DNA of 64,000 nt from assembly GCA_003576705.1 (NCBI GenBank), contig QOZS01000015.1, positions 44,840 through 108,839 on the forward strand, given 5' to 3'. Below are positions 44,211 to 55,125 of this stretch, piece after piece. The notes beneath the pieces were generated by a model that searched no databases, was not told where the DNA came from, and worked only from the letters and a program-made list of their open reading frames with translations. Each line of letters opens with the position of its first letter. Position 1 is the first letter of the stretch. Origin of the DNA: Desertibaculum subflavum (GTDB lineage: Bacteria; Pseudomonadota; Alphaproteobacteria; Ferrovibrionales; Ferrovibrionaceae). The translations under genes were made by a program, and so were the position numbers.

Positions 44211-44696
44211 TCAATGACGGCCGGGACGCCTCGCGTCCCTGCCACCTGACGGTTTCTCTTCTCCGGAGCGGCTGCCGGCTTCATCCGCTGCGCGCTCACC
44301 GGGACCGCCGGAGGCGGTGCCGGTAATCGAGATGCAGCATTCGTGGAGCTTCTGCGTCACCTCCGCCCAGGCCTTGGCTTGAGCCGCCAAGGTCTCCATA
44401 AGGTCGGTCATCAGGCGCGACTGCGCCGCAATGAAATCCGCCGGCTGGCGTGCGCCGAGAAGCTCTCGCAGTGCACGGGCAAAGCGCTCGTTGGTCGCAG
44501 TGGCCGTTTCGGCTTGGTTTGCCGATGCCTCGCTCACCACCTGGCTCAGGGCACTGACGAGGCCCTGGAAGCGCTTGGCGCGCCCCTCGGCGGCGCCGAC
44601 ATCGAGCGCATCGGGGACGCCCCACCATGCCAGCAAACCGTTGATGCGATCCGCGCCTGTCTGGATCGACGATGCCGTGGACTTCATTGCTGCCAC
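44211..44696 (-). CDS. phasin-like protein
   Basis: A 161-aa helical protein with an Ala/Gln/Thr-rich phasin-type core (SALSQVVSEASANQAETATATNERFARALRELL region, about residues 48-83) and a polar, Gly/Arg/Asp-rich tail. Phasins coat polyhydroxyalkanoate granules, and phaC lies nearby on the same strand, which supports the call. Start could also be ATG 44687. Confidence 0.8.
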   Translation of the reverse strand: MAAMKSTASSIQTGADRINGLLAWWGVPDALDVGAAEGRAKRFQGLVSALSQVVSEASANQAETATATNERFARALRELLGARQPADFIAAQSRLMTDLMETLAAQAKAWAEVTQKLHECCISITGTASGGPGERAADEAGSRSGEEKPSGGRDARRPGRH

Positions 44697-44880
44697 TCCC
44701 TTCGTTTCCGTTGCCGGATCAAAGCGGGCAAACCACCCATCTAGTCGTTAGACGCCCAGCCCCTGCTTTCATTACAGTCCCCGGCGTCGATGAGGATTTC
44801 GCCCCGGCCGGCGGCCGACGAATGCGGCGGCGAGATGCCGTCGTCATTCGTCGAGCCATGCTTGATGTCCGCGGACCGGT

Positions 44881-45531
44881 TCAGCGCCTCCCGCCGCGCA
44901 TCGGCATCGCCATCGGCATTTCCGCCCGCATTCCGGCCATCGACATCATGCCCATCGGCACTAACCCGAGATGCGGGCCGAGCAGCTCATCTGCCGCCTC
45001 CTTCTGGGTGTCCGAGAGACTGCCGTAGAGACGCTCCAGCGGCGCCTTCATGGCGCGGATGCCCTCGAGCCGGAGGGTGTACCAGCGCTCCTGACGCTCG
45101 AGCAGCGCGACCGGCGTGGAAGCAGTGTCCGGGGCGGTGGCCTTGCGTGCATCGTCAAGCTTCCGAGCATTTGTCCGCAGCGTGGCCGCCAGCTCGTTCC
45201 ATGCGCCCACCTGAGCCTCGGTGATCTTGAGCTCCGTCTTCAGGAAGGCGAGACGGCCTTCGATGCGATCCGCCATATGCATGCCGGGCATCGCCATGTC
45301 GGACATGCCGCCCATGCGGGAGCCCATCATGGGCATCATCTGCATCATCATGCCCATCATCGGCATGTGCCCGCCCGGCATCATGCCTTCGCCCATCGGT
45401 GCCGCCGCTTGCGGCGCGGTGGGCTTGCCCGGGGGATGGTGGGGATCCTGCTGCGACTGTGCCAGAGCGGGCGCCCCGATCATCAGGGTCATCGCTACGG
45501 CCATGGCAGTGTGGCTTAAGAACGATTTCAT
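44881..45531 (-). CDS. Spy/CpxP-like periplasmic protein with Met-rich tract
   Basis: A 216-aa exported protein (signal peptide about residues 1-24, ending ALA). Residues about 50-86 hold 18 methionines in 37 positions with His, a likely Cu(I)/Ag(I)-binding tract. The helical second half has LKITEAQ..AW and L.DTQKE motifs of the LTXXQ/Spy family, and the C-terminus is again Met-rich (MPMAMPMRGG). It probably buffers copper or protects periplasmic proteins from it. Confidence 0.88.
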   Translation of the reverse strand: MKSFLSHTAMAVAMTLMIGAPALAQSQQDPHHPPGKPTAPQAAAPMGEGMMPGGHMPMMGMMMQMMPMMGSRMGGMSDMAMPGMHMADRIEGRLAFLKTELKITEAQVGAWNELAATLRTNARKLDDARKATAPDTASTPVALLERQERWYTLRLEGIRAMKAPLERLYGSLSDTQKEAADELLGPHLGLVPMGMMSMAGMRAEMPMAMPMRGGRR

Positions 45532-45844
45532 CTGTCTTCTCCGTTGCTGAGATCACATCAATTGGGCCGCCATGTGAGTGCCTGCCCGCAGCATCGACCT
45601 TGCGCGCAAACATCGACCTGGGAGATGAGCGGCCCGGACCCTTGTCAGACCTGCGGATGGCGCGCCTGACGCTCGCTCGAGCAGCGGGTCGCTTGAACAC
45701 CGTTGATTCGTGGTGCGGTACGCCACTTTGGGGGCGAGCGCGGACTCCGAGGCACTACGATCATCGAGAACTCCACCGACGCAGGTCTGCGGGCGCGGTC
45801 GTAGGACCGCGAGGGGCCGGCGACGCTCTCAGCGCCGCGCGGAC
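45532..45844. other. intergenic region
   Basis: About 310 bases between the Spy-like gene start and the next gene end. No gene, repeat or RNA signal supported. Confidence 0.4.
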
Positions 45845-46201
45845 TCAGACAGCGGTACGCTTCGGTGGATGAAAGGGTGGCGCGACCTCAAGGCCGTTGG
45901 GGATCATGTCCCCGGCCACCTGATAGGCGGTATGCCCCTGCTGGATCAACTCGCTTGCACCGCCACTGGCAAGAAGTGCCGGGCTCGACGAGCTGACGTG
46001 ACACTTGCTGAAGCTCGCATGCCTGCTAGGGCACGGAACGTCCGTATCGTCGTCGTGGTGCCCTGCTGCCGGGAAGGCCTCCGTCGCGGCGGCCACGGAT
46101 GCGCCCGATGATCCCGGGGCGACCGACCAGTGCGCATTGGCCGGCCCCAGCCCGAGGGCCAGGAACACCATTGCGACACTGATGAGCCGTATCAGCCACA
46201 T
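45845..46201 (-). CDS. small exported hypothetical protein (DUF2946-like)
   Basis: A protein of about 118 aa (ATG 46201 chosen for its signal peptide, ending ANAHW). The mature part has an HHDDDTD segment and two cysteines (VPCPS, SKCHV), and ends APPFHPPKRTAV. The end resembles that of the exported protein at 58428 (PDPHPPRPS). Such short proteins often follow ECF sigma factors and copper genes. A longer frame to 46462 is probably not translated. Function unknown. Confidence 0.55.
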   Translation of the reverse strand: MWLIRLISVAMVFLALGLGPANAHWSVAPGSSGASVAAATEAFPAAGHHDDDTDVPCPSRHASFSKCHVSSSSPALLASGGASELIQQGHTAYQVAGDMIPNGLEVAPPFHPPKRTAV

Positions 46202-46510
46202 CGGGAGATATCCGAACTCCAGGTTGGACGTTAACCTGGACCCTTTTATCGGGCAAGGTGCCCAACGCCCGCATTGATCGACATCAACATTTCTTGGCGC
46301 GGGAACGGATGGATGGTGGGTGACCTCAGCGGTCGGCCTGAATCGTTCAAAATATCGTGCTGGATGAAGATTCTGTCGAGTCCGATCTCGAAGTGTCGAA
46401 TTGTCTGCCTGCGACGATAGATGCGACTTCGCAACGCGACACCGGCGATCCAACCATGACATTGGCTGAGGGGTAGAGGAAACTGGAGAAGTTCGGCTGC
46501 AATCCGCGGA
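46202..46510. other. gap between sigma factor gene and small exported protein
   Basis: About 310 bases. It contains in-frame extension of the downstream gene but no start signal or separate gene that I can support; a promoter for the small exported protein is likely here. Confidence 0.35.
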
Positions 46511-47125
46511 TCACATTGCCGCAGAGGTCGCCAGCTTGCGAATTGGCAGATCGCAGCCGCATTGCAGGAACCCGTGCACCGGGCAAGTTTTGCACGACTG
46601 CATCAAGGCGGCCCTGAGCGCCTGCCGTGCCCTGTGCAAACGTACCGTCAGGTTGTTCATCGTGAGGCCCAGCGACGCCCCGATCTCGCCCCGATCTTCG
46701 CCGGCAAGGTCGATTCGGCGAAGGATTTCCGCGTAATCGGTGCGCAGGGTCGGCAGCAGGCCGTGCAGACATTCGCAAGCGAAGCTGTTCACTTCCTTCT
46801 CAGTAGGGTTGACGAAGCGCGCCGCCTCTCGTGCAAAGTGGCCCTCGTGCCGCATACGCCGCTCGCGGGCGCGGTAGTGATCGGCAAGCGTCGTCCTCAG
46901 CAGTCGGGCTAGCCATGCGACAATGCTTTCGCTCCCGCGGATCTGCCCAGCCTTGCTGAGTGCCTTTGCATAAAATTCTTGCAGCACGTCCTCCGCTGCG
47001 TCGACGGATGCAAGGCGCCGTGTCAGAAACCGCAGGAACGCGCGTCGGTTCTCCACAAGTGCTGCCTCCACCAGCGGTCTTGGCGCGCCGAATGGATCGC
47101 CTCCTCCAGTTTCGCCGACCATCAT
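46511..47125 (-). CDS. ECF-family RNA polymerase sigma factor with C-terminal Cys motif
   Basis: A protein of about 204 aa (ATG 47125). Region 2 (DAAEDVLQEFYAKAL) and region 4 (GEIGASLGLTMNNLTVRLHRARQALRAAL) are clear. A C-terminal Cys extension (CKTCPVHGFLQCGCDLP) is typical of a group of ECF factors in metal- and stress-linked loci and may sense metal or redox state directly. No anti-sigma gene is recognised next to it; the small exported protein downstream is the only candidate partner. Confidence 0.9.
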   Translation of the reverse strand: MMVGETGGGDPFGAPRPLVEAALVENRRAFLRFLTRRLASVDAAEDVLQEFYAKALSKAGQIRGSESIVAWLARLLRTTLADHYRARERRMRHEGHFAREAARFVNPTEKEVNSFACECLHGLLPTLRTDYAEILRRIDLAGEDRGEIGASLGLTMNNLTVRLHRARQALRAALMQSCKTCPVHGFLQCGCDLPIRKLATSAAM

Positions 47126-47556
47126 TGCGTCTCTTTCTCCGACGTGGCCGCACAAACGATGTGAGACGGACGCCCACTCGGGGCGATAGCGCTGAGAACA
47201 ACGGCGGTCCAAAGCCATGTCCTGTGCATGCCGTCACCGATTGGAATGAGGCTGAACTCGACTGGTCCAGAGGAGGCTCCGATGGCACGGGGCTTCCCTT
47301 GTGCGGTAGCCGTGCAGGCGATTTGCTTGTAGACTGACTTCCAGATCAGATTGGCGCGATTTGCACGGCAGCCGACGGTGCCGCGAGGGCGATACTCGCA
47401 ATTCGATCGCCCGGACAAGCGATCGCGATCCGATCGAGAACTTTTGAACGGCGTCGCGATCGCCAGCGCAAGCGCTTCCAGGGCGGCTTCGGCACTACCT
47501 TTGAAGCCGTGAGTTGTCGCGTCGCTCATCGGCGGCAATATCGGACGAGGATCAGC
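47126..47556. other. divergent promoter region of sigma factor and hydrogenase operon
   Basis: A 430-base gap that must hold both promoters. A minus-strand frame of up to 138 codons (47122-47538) ends with ATGA on the sigma factor start and carries a hydrophobic segment (MHRTWLWTAVVLSAIA), so a coupled gene cannot be excluded, but the protein looks unlike known families and I do not call it. Confidence 0.4.
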
Positions 47557-48702
<1,146 letters not shown>

Positions 48703-48713
48703 GGAAGGCAGCA

Positions 48714-49181
48714 ATGGAGACGCACGGCCTCGACCGCATCCTACGGGAGCACCCCTTTTTCGCTGGCCTGGAGGAGGATTTCTGTCAGCTCGTCTGCGGT
48801 TGCGCCCGGAATGTCCGCTTCGACGCCGGCCAGCACTTGTTTCGCGAGGGCGAGCCGGCCAGCGAGTTCTTTTTGATCCGCCAGGGGCGAGTGGCGCTGG
48901 AGATCAGGGCCCCCGGTCGCGGCGCCATCACCTTCCAGACCGTGGGGGAGGGCGAGATCGTTGGCGTTTCCTGGCTGATCCCGCCTTATCGCTGGACCTA
49001 CGACGCCAAGGCGCTCGAGGTCGTGCGCGCCATCGGCATCAATGCGACCTGCCTGCGGGACAAGAGCGAGTCCGACCATGACCTCGGCTACGAGCTGATG
49101 AAGCGCTTTGTCCCGGTTCTCGTGCAGCGGCTGCAGGCGACTCGCCTGCAGATACTGGATGTCTATGGCAGCCCCGCCTGA
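48714..49181 (+). CDS. cyclic nucleotide-binding domain protein in hydrogenase operon
   Basis: A 155-aa protein made almost only of a cNMP-binding beta barrel ([29 protein letters not shown] region, about residues 38-65, then [14 protein letters not shown]). It has no HTH, so it is not a Crp-type DNA-binding regulator; it may bind to the enzyme and regulate it. It lies 11 bases after hyhB and overlaps hyhG by 17 bases. This gene is a known but unexplained neighbour in group 3b operons. Confidence 0.9.
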   Translation: METHGLDRILREHPFFAGLEEDFCQLVCGCARNVRFDAGQHLFREGEPASEFFLIRQGRVALEIRAPGRGAITFQTVGEGEIVGVSWLIPPYRWTYDAKALEVVRAIGINATCLRDKSESDHDLGYELMKRFVPVLVQRLQATRLQILDVYGSPA

Positions 49182-50025
49182 GCCGGTACTGGCGGCGCCC
49201 CTGGTCGATCCGATGCTGCCGCGGGTCGGTCGGGTGCGGGCGCGCCGGCGTGATGCGCCGCTGGTCTTCACCCTGGAAATCGAGCCGGCGGAGGGCAGCC
49301 TACCGCCTTTCGCGCCAGGCCAGTTCAACATGCTGACGGTGTTCGGCGTCGGCGAAGTACCGATCAGCCTGAGCGGCGATCCGGCCCGGCCCGGCCGGCT
49401 GATCCATACCGTCCGCGCCGTGGGCCCGGTCTCGACGGCGTTGAGCCGGCTCGACCGCGGTGATCCTGTCGGCCTGCGCGGGCCGTTCGGCACAGGCTGG
49501 CCGGTCGAGCAGGCTGCTGGAAGCGATGTCGTGGTGGTCGCCGGCGGGCTCGGACTGGCGCCGTTGCGTCCCGCACTCTATCAGCTGTTGGCCCCACGCC
49601 GCCGCTACGGGCGGATTGCGCTGCTCTATGGCACGCGCAGCCCAGCCGATATCCTGTTTGCACGCGAGATCGACGCTTGGCGCCGCCGAAAAGACATTGA
49701 GGTGCATGTTACGGTCGACCATGCCACCGGTGACTGGCCGCACCAGGTCGGTGTCGTCACCAGCCTCATTTCCCGCGCCCGGTTCGACCCCGCCCGAACC
49801 ACCGCTTTGGTCTGCGGGCCCGAGGTGATGATGCGCTTCGCCATCGGGACGCTGCAGGGGGCGGGCGTCGCCTCCACGCAGATCTATCTGTCGCTGGAGC
49901 GCAACATGAAGTGCGCGATCGGCCTTTGCGGTCATTGCCAGATGGGTGCTGCTTTCATCTGTCGCGACGGGCCGGTCTTCCGTCACGATCGGGTACGCGA
50001 CATGCTGGCGCTACGGGAGATCTGA
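49165..50025 (+). CDS. hyhG: [NiFe]-hydrogenase group 3b gamma subunit (FAD/NAD(P)-binding)
   Basis: A 286-aa ferredoxin-NADP reductase-like protein starting at ATG 49165. It has an FAD domain ([22 protein letters not shown]), an NAD(P) domain with [10 protein letters not shown] and a [10 protein letters not shown] motif, and a C-terminal [2Fe-2S]-type Cys cluster ([17 protein letters not shown]...FICRDGPVF). It oxidises or reduces NAD(P)H and exchanges electrons with the beta subunit. Confidence 0.92.
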   Translation: MAAPPEPVLAAPLVDPMLPRVGRVRARRRDAPLVFTLEIEPAEGSLPPFAPGQFNMLTVFGVGEVPISLSGDPARPGRLIHTVRAVGPVSTALSRLDRGDPVGLRGPFGTGWPVEQAAGSDVVVVAGGLGLAPLRPALYQLLAPRRRYGRIALLYGTRSPADILFAREIDAWRRRKDIEVHVTVDHATGDWPHQVGVVTSLISRARFDPARTTALVCGPEVMMRFAIGTLQGAGVASTQIYLSLERNMKCAIGLCGHCQMGAAFICRDGPVFRHDRVRDMLALREI

Positions 50026-50026
50026 C

Positions 50027-50803
50027 ATGGCCACAAAGAAGCCACGGCTCGGTGTCTGGAAGTTCGCATCCTGCGACGGATGCCAGCTGAGCTTGCTCGA
50101 TTGCGAGGACGAGTTGCTCGCCGTCGCCGGCGCCGTCGACATCGCCTATTTCCCTGAAGCGACGCGCAGCACCGTGAGCGGCCGCTACGACCTCTCGCTG
50201 GTCGAGGGGTCGATCGCCACGCCGCACGATGCAGCGCGCATCCATGAGGTACGGCGACGCTCCCGCACCCTGGTCACCATCGGCGCCTGCGCCACGGCCG
50301 GCGGCATTCAGGCGCTGCGCAACTTTGCCGACGTGAGGGAGTATGCCGCCATCGTGTATGCGCGGCCCGATTACATCGCGACGCTCGCCACTTCCACGGC
50401 GATCGCCGAGCATGTGCGGGTGGATTTTGAGCTGCGCGGCTGTCCGATCTCCAAGCACCAGCTGGTGGAGGTCATCAGCGCATTCTTGGCCGGCCGGCGC
50501 CCGGTGACGCCGCCGCACAGCACCTGCGTCGAATGCAAGCTTAAGGGAAATGTCTGCGTGATGGTGGCGCACGGGACGCCCTGCCTCGGACCCGCCACCC
50601 ATGCCGGCTGCGGCGCCCTATGCCCATCCTATAATCGCGGCTGCTACGGCTGCTACGGGCCAATGGAAAGTCCGAATACGCCGGCCCTGACGAAGCAGCT
50701 CGAGGCCCTCGGCGTGGATCAGTCAACCCTGCGACGCGTCTGGCGCTCGTTCAACGCGAATGCACCCGCCTTCCGCCGGGAGAGCGAGCGCCATGGCCCG
50801 TAG
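50027..50803 (+). CDS. hyhS: [NiFe]-hydrogenase group 3b small (delta) subunit
   Basis: A 258-aa small subunit with the proximal-cluster motif [10 protein letters not shown] near the N-terminus, [20 protein letters not shown], and further Cys clusters ([38 protein letters not shown]) for three Fe-S centres. No Tat signal, so the enzyme is cytoplasmic. ATG 50027 overlaps nothing; its 3' end overlaps the large subunit gene by 11 bases. Confidence 0.95.
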   Translation: MATKKPRLGVWKFASCDGCQLSLLDCEDELLAVAGAVDIAYFPEATRSTVSGRYDLSLVEGSIATPHDAARIHEVRRRSRTLVTIGACATAGGIQALRNFADVREYAAIVYARPDYIATLATSTAIAEHVRVDFELRGCPISKHQLVEVISAFLAGRRPVTPPHSTCVECKLKGNVCVMVAHGTPCLGPATHAGCGALCPSYNRGCYGCYGPMESPNTPALTKQLEALGVDQSTLRRVWRSFNANAPAFRRESERHGP

Positions 50804-52082
50804 AACCATCAAGGTCGACTACCTCGCGCGCGTCGAGGGCGAAGGCGGCCTCAAAGTCGTGGTGCGCGACGGCATGGTGCAATCGGCTGAGCTCAGTATC
50901 TTCGAGCCGCCGCGTTTCTTCGAAGCTTTCCTGCGCGGACGCTCATTCGCCGAGGCCCCAGACATCACCGCCCGCATCTGCGGCATCTGCCCGGTCGCCT
51001 ATCAGATGAGCTGCGTATACGCGATGGAGGACGCGCTCGGCATCCGCGTGGGCGGCGCATTGCGCGACCTGCGCCGGCTGCTCTATTGCGGCGAGTGGAT
51101 CGAGAGCCATTGCCTGCATGTCTACATGCTGCATGCGCCGGACTTCCTCGGCTATGACGGCGCCATCGACATGGCGCGCGAGCACGGCGATGCCGTTCGC
51201 CGCGGCCTCGAACTCAAGAAGATCGGCAACGAAATCCTGGCCCTGCTCGGCGGGCGGGAGATTCACCCGATCAATGTCCGCGTCGGCGGCTTCTACCGCG
51301 TGCCACACCGGCGCGAGCTGGCGCCCCTCGCCGAGCGACTGAAATGGGCGCGCCAGGCAGCGCTCGACACCGTGCGATGGGTCGCAGGTTTCGAATTTCC
51401 CGACCGCACGCGCGACTACAATTTCGTCGCCCTGCGCCATCCGGATGAGTACCCGTTCAACGAGGGGCATATCGTGTCCAGTCAGGGCCTCGATATCGCG
51501 GCACGCGACTATGACGACCATTTCGAGGAGCATCATGTCGCCCGCTCCACCGCCCTGCATTCACGGCTGCGCGGCGCAGGTAACTATCTGGTCGGACCGC
51601 TGGCCCGCTACAACCTGAACTTCGAACGCCTGTCGCCGCTGGCACAGCAGGCGGCGCGTGAGGCAGGCCTTGCGCCGAGTTGCCGAAATCCTTATCGCAG
51701 CATCATCGTGCGCGCGGTCGAGATGGTTTACGCCTGCGACGAGGCGCTGCGCATCATCGATGCCTATCAGGAGCCGGAGAGCCCGGCGGTTCCGTTGACG
51801 CCGCGAGCGGGCTTCGGCTTCGGCGCCACCGAGGCGCCGCGCGGACTGCTCTATCACCGCTATCGCCTGAACGCGGACGGCATCATCGCTGAGGCCCGGA
51901 TCGTGCCGCCGACATCGCAGAACCAGGGAAGCATCGAAGAGGACCTCGCCAGCTATATCGGGGATTTTCTCGACCTGCCGGATGAGGCGTTGCAGCATCG
52001 CTGTGAGCAGACCGTGCGGAACTATGATCCTTGCATTTCGTGCGCCGCGCATTTCCTCCGGCTCGACATGGACCGGGGCTGA
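50793..52082 (+). CDS. hyhL: [NiFe]-hydrogenase group 3b large (alpha) subunit
   Basis: A 429-aa large subunit. The active-site Ni-Fe ligands are present as RICGICP near residue 66 and DPCISCAAH near the C-terminus. Cleavage after this His would remove nine residues (FLRLDMDRG), so maturation by a specific endopeptidase is expected and the gene for it follows. Together with HyhB, HyhG and HyhS it forms a bidirectional, NAD(P)-linked cytoplasmic hydrogenase. Confidence 0.95.
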   Translation: MARRTIKVDYLARVEGEGGLKVVVRDGMVQSAELSIFEPPRFFEAFLRGRSFAEAPDITARICGICPVAYQMSCVYAMEDALGIRVGGALRDLRRLLYCGEWIESHCLHVYMLHAPDFLGYDGAIDMAREHGDAVRRGLELKKIGNEILALLGGREIHPINVRVGGFYRVPHRRELAPLAERLKWARQAALDTVRWVAGFEFPDRTRDYNFVALRHPDEYPFNEGHIVSSQGLDIAARDYDDHFEEHHVARSTALHSRLRGAGNYLVGPLARYNLNFERLSPLAQQAAREAGLAPSCRNPYRSIIVRAVEMVYACDEALRIIDAYQEPESPAVPLTPRAGFGFGATEAPRGLLYHRYRLNADGIIAEARIVPPTSQNQGSIEEDLASYIGDFLDLPDEALQHRCEQTVRNYDPCISCAAHFLRLDMDRG

Positions 52083-52086
52083 CGCC

Positions 52087-52560
52087 ATGCCGACCGTGCG
52101 ACGCATCATTATCGGCCTGGGCAATCCCGATCGCGGGGACGACGCGGTCGGCCGGGTGGTCGCACAGCAGCTGCGCGGGACGCTGCCCGCCGATATCGAG
52201 GTCGCGGAAGAGCGCGGCGACGCGACGGCATTGATGGCGCGGTTCGCCGATGCAAACGCGGTCTTCCTCATCGATGCCTCGGCCTCCGGCGCGCCAGCCG
52301 GCACGATACGGCGCTTCGACGTCACACTGGCGGCGTTGCCGCAGGGATTGTTCGGCCTCTCGACGCACGGCTTCGGCCTCGCGGCCGCCATCGAGCTCGC
52401 CCGCGCTCTCGGCCAGCTCCCGCCGCAATGCGTCGTCTACGCGGTCGAGGGCGCGTCCTTCGAGACCGGCGCGCCACTCAGCCCCGCGGTTGCCGCCGCA
52501 GTGACCGAGGCGGCCGATCGGCTGCGCGCGGAGATCGCACCGATATTCGTGGAGCCGTAG
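52087..52560 (+). CDS. hydrogenase maturation endopeptidase
   Basis: A 157-aa HybD/HycI-type peptidase with the GLGNPDRGDDAVGRVVA start, including the Glu/Asp-type metal ligand region, an IDAS segment and STHGFGLA. It removes the C-terminal peptide of HyhL after Ni insertion. It follows the large subunit by four bases. Confidence 0.92.
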   Translation: MPTVRRIIIGLGNPDRGDDAVGRVVAQQLRGTLPADIEVAEERGDATALMARFADANAVFLIDASASGAPAGTIRRFDVTLAALPQGLFGLSTHGFGLAAAIELARALGQLPPQCVVYAVEGASFETGAPLSPAVAAAVTEAADRLRAEIAPIFVEP

Positions 52561-52567
52561 TAGCGCC

Positions 52568-52831
52568 ATGCATGAAGCATCATTAATGACCAGCCTGATG
52601 CGCCAGATCGAAACACTGGCGGCGGCCGAAGGCGCCCGCCAGGTCACCAGCATTGCGGTTCGCCTCGGCGCGCATAGCCATATGTCGCCGTCGCACTTCG
52701 CGGAGCACTTCAAGGAGGCATCGGCCAGTGGGGTGGCGGCCGGCGCGCGTCTCGACATCACCGTGAGCGACGAGACCGACGACCCTTACGCGGCGGACAT
52801 CCTGCTGCAGAGCGTCGAGATCGAGGCCTGA
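52568..52831 (+). CDS. short HypA-like protein without zinc domain
   Basis: An 87-aa protein that begins MHEASLM, like HypA, where Met1 and His2 bind nickel, and follows the family up to VRLGA.S...P. HypA is normally about 113 aa with a zinc domain containing two CxxC motifs. Here there is no cysteine at all; the protein ends after a short acidic segment. It may act as a minimal Ni-binding chaperone or only as a structural partner. Sits between the peptidase and hypF genes. Confidence 0.75.
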   Translation: MHEASLMTSLMRQIETLAAAEGARQVTSIAVRLGAHSHMSPSHFAEHFKEASASGVAAGARLDITVSDETDDPYAADILLQSVEIEA

Positions 52832-52835
52832 AACC

Positions 52836-55121
52836 ATGCCGGATCGGCAACGGATGCACATCGAGGTCCGCGGCACGGTGCAGGGTGTCGGCTTCCGCCC
52901 GTTCGTCTATCGGCATGCAACGGCGCTCGACCTCGCCGGTTGGGTCGGCAACTCGCCCCAAGGCCTGACCGTCGAGGCCGAAGGTCCGCCGGATCGGCTG
53001 GCGGCGTTGATCAGCGCGATCCGCAAAGCGCCGGCCCATGCGGCCGTCGCATCGCTTCACCAGATAGAATTGCCGCCGCAGCGGGAGCGGGGCTTCGCCA
53101 TTCGCGACAGCCTTGTCGCGGGCCCGCCGAGCGCCGAGGTGCTGCCCGATCTTGCGACCTGCGCGGACTGCCTCGCCGAAATGCGGGACCCGGCGAATCG
53201 GCGCTATCGCTATCCCTTTATCAACTGCACGGAATGCGGTCCGCGTTACAGCATCCTTGAGGCGCTTCCCTATGACCGGGTGCGTACCTCGATGCGAGCC
53301 TTCCCCATGTGCGTGGCTTGCTCAGCAGAATACGGCGACCCGCGCGACCGCCGCTTCCACGCAGAACCCAATGCATGCCCCGCTTGCGGCCCGAAGGTCG
53401 CCCTGTGGGATGCCGAGGGCCGGGTTCTGGAAAGCGGGGACATGGCCTTGCGCGCCGCCGCGGTTGCAATACGCACGGGTCGGGTCGTGGCGGTCAAGGG
53501 CATCGGCGGCTTTCATCTCGTGGTCGACGCACGGAACCAGGATGCGGTGGCCCGGCTGCGCGCCGCCAAGCGCCGGCCGGAGAAGCCCTTTGCCGTGATG
53601 TTCCCGCATATGCCGGCGCTGCGCGCTGCCTGCCGCGTCGGCGCGGCGGAAGAGGCGCTGCTGATCGGGCCTGCGCGGCCGATCGTTCTGCTTCGGCGGA
53701 ACGCCTCGCCGGGGGAAGACAGTATCGCGCCCGCCGTCGCCCCGGGGAGCGCGCGGCTCGGCGCCTTCCTGCCCTACGCCCCACCGCACCATCTGCTGCT
53801 GGACGAGGTCGGCTTTCCCGTCGTGGCGACCAGCGGGAACTCGGCGGACGAGCCGATCGTCACCGACGAACAGGAGGCACTCGCACGACTCTGCGGGATC
53901 GCCGACCTGCTGCTGGTGCATGACCGGGGCATCGTCCGCCCGATCGACGACTCGATAGCGCAGGTCGTGTGCGGCGAGGCGCAGCTACTGCGCCGGGCCC
54001 GCGGCTACGCGCCGGCGCCGGTGCGCGTTGCAGACGTCGGCGCGGGCGTGATGGCAGTTGGCGCACATTTGAAGGCGACGGTCGCGCTGACGCGCGGCAA
54101 CGATGTGATTCTGAGCCAGCATATCGGCGACCTGGATACCCTGGCGGCGAGGGAGGCGCATGCGCGGTGCGTCGACGATCTCGCGCGCCTGCACGACGCA
54201 GTGCCGCGTCTCGCCGCCAGCGACCTGCATCCCGACTATGCGTCGACCAGTGAAGCGACGGATACCGATCTGCCGGTGGTGGCCGTTCAGCATCACGTGG
54301 CGCATGTGGCCGCCTGCCTGGCCGAGAATGGCGTGCGGCCGCCGGCCCTCGGCATCGCTTTCGACGGCAGCGGCTATGGCCTCGACCGCACGATCTGGGG
54401 CGGCGAATTCCTGCGGGTCGATCGAGGACGGTGGCACCGTGCCGCGCATCTGCGCCAATTCAGCCTGCCTGGCGGCGAGGCGGCCGTGCGGGAACCGCGC
54501 CGCGCCGCGCTGGGGCTGCTCTTCGCCGCCTTCGGGGAAGCGGCTTTCGACATGACCGAGCTGGCGCCGGTCGCGGCATTTTCCGAGGCGGGGCGGCGGG
54601 TGCTGCGGCGGATGCTGATACAAGGCGTCAACGCGCCCGTGTGCAGCAGCGTCGGCCGCCTGTTCGACGCCTTCGCCTCGCTCTGCGGGCTCTGCCAGCG
54701 CGCCAGCTATGAGGGCCAGGCGGCGGCGGCCTTCGAGTGGGTGGCCGAGACGGATCGCGGCGCGCGGATCTACGCGCTGCCGGTCCGGGAGGCCGCCGGA
54801 AGGCCCCTGATCGTCGATTGGGAGCCGGCGCTGCGCATGGCGATCAGCGATCTGCACACGGGCGTTCCGGCCGGGGCGATCTCGGCCGCGCTGCATCGCG
54901 GCCTTGCCGCGGCAATCGCTGCAGTGGCGATGCGTCTCGACGCCGATCACGTGGCCTTGACCGGCGGCTGCTTCCAGAACGTGCGGCTGACCGAGGCGGC
55001 GGTTGCCGCTTTGCGTGCCGCCGGCCGTGAGCCGTTGTGGCACCGCCGGGTGCCGCCGAATGACGGCGGCATCGCGCTCGGCCAGGCGGTATGGGCGGCA
55101 TGGCAGGAAGGGCGGAGCTGA
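52836..55121 (+). CDS. hypF: HypF carbamoyltransferase for CN ligand synthesis
   Basis: A 761-aa HypF. In order: acylphosphatase domain (VQGVGFRPFVYRHA), two zinc-finger motifs (CADC...C.ECGPRY and CVACS...CPACGP), YrdC-like domain (ATSGNSADEPIV), and the Kae1-like domain with HHVAHVAACLAENG and TGGCFQN. It transfers carbamoyl groups to HypE for synthesis of the Fe-bound CN ligands. Starts four bases after the HypA-like gene. Confidence 0.96.
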   Translation: MPDRQRMHIEVRGTVQGVGFRPFVYRHATALDLAGWVGNSPQGLTVEAEGPPDRLAALISAIRKAPAHAAVASLHQIELPPQRERGFAIRDSLVAGPPSAEVLPDLATCADCLAEMRDPANRRYRYPFINCTECGPRYSILEALPYDRVRTSMRAFPMCVACSAEYGDPRDRRFHAEPNACPACGPKVALWDAEGRVLESGDMALRAAAVAIRTGRVVAVKGIGGFHLVVDARNQDAVARLRAAKRRPEKPFAVMFPHMPALRAACRVGAAEEALLIGPARPIVLLRRNASPGEDSIAPAVAPGSARLGAFLPYAPPHHLLLDEVGFPVVATSGNSADEPIVTDEQEALARLCGIADLLLVHDRGIVRPIDDSIAQVVCGEAQLLRRARGYAPAPVRVADVGAGVMAVGAHLKATVALTRGNDVILSQHIGDLDTLAAREAHARCVDDLARLHDAVPRLAASDLHPDYASTSEATDTDLPVVAVQHHVAHVAACLAENGVRPPALGIAFDGSGYGLDRTIWGGEFLRVDRGRWHRAAHLRQFSLPGGEAAVREPRRAALGLLFAAFGEAAFDMTELAPVAAFSEAGRRVLRRMLIQGVNAPVCSSVGRLFDAFASLCGLCQRASYEGQAAAAFEWVAETDRGARIYALPVREAAGRPLIVDWEPALRMAISDLHTGVPAGAISAALHRGLAAAIAAVAMRLDADHVALTGGCFQNVRLTEAAVAALRAAGREPLWHRRVPPNDGGIALGQAVWAAWQEGRS

Positions 55122-55125
55122 GCCG

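Noticed and set aside
42536..44326. A 596-codon plus-strand frame
   Set aside because: Antisense to phaC, DUF5676 and YHS genes; no domain.
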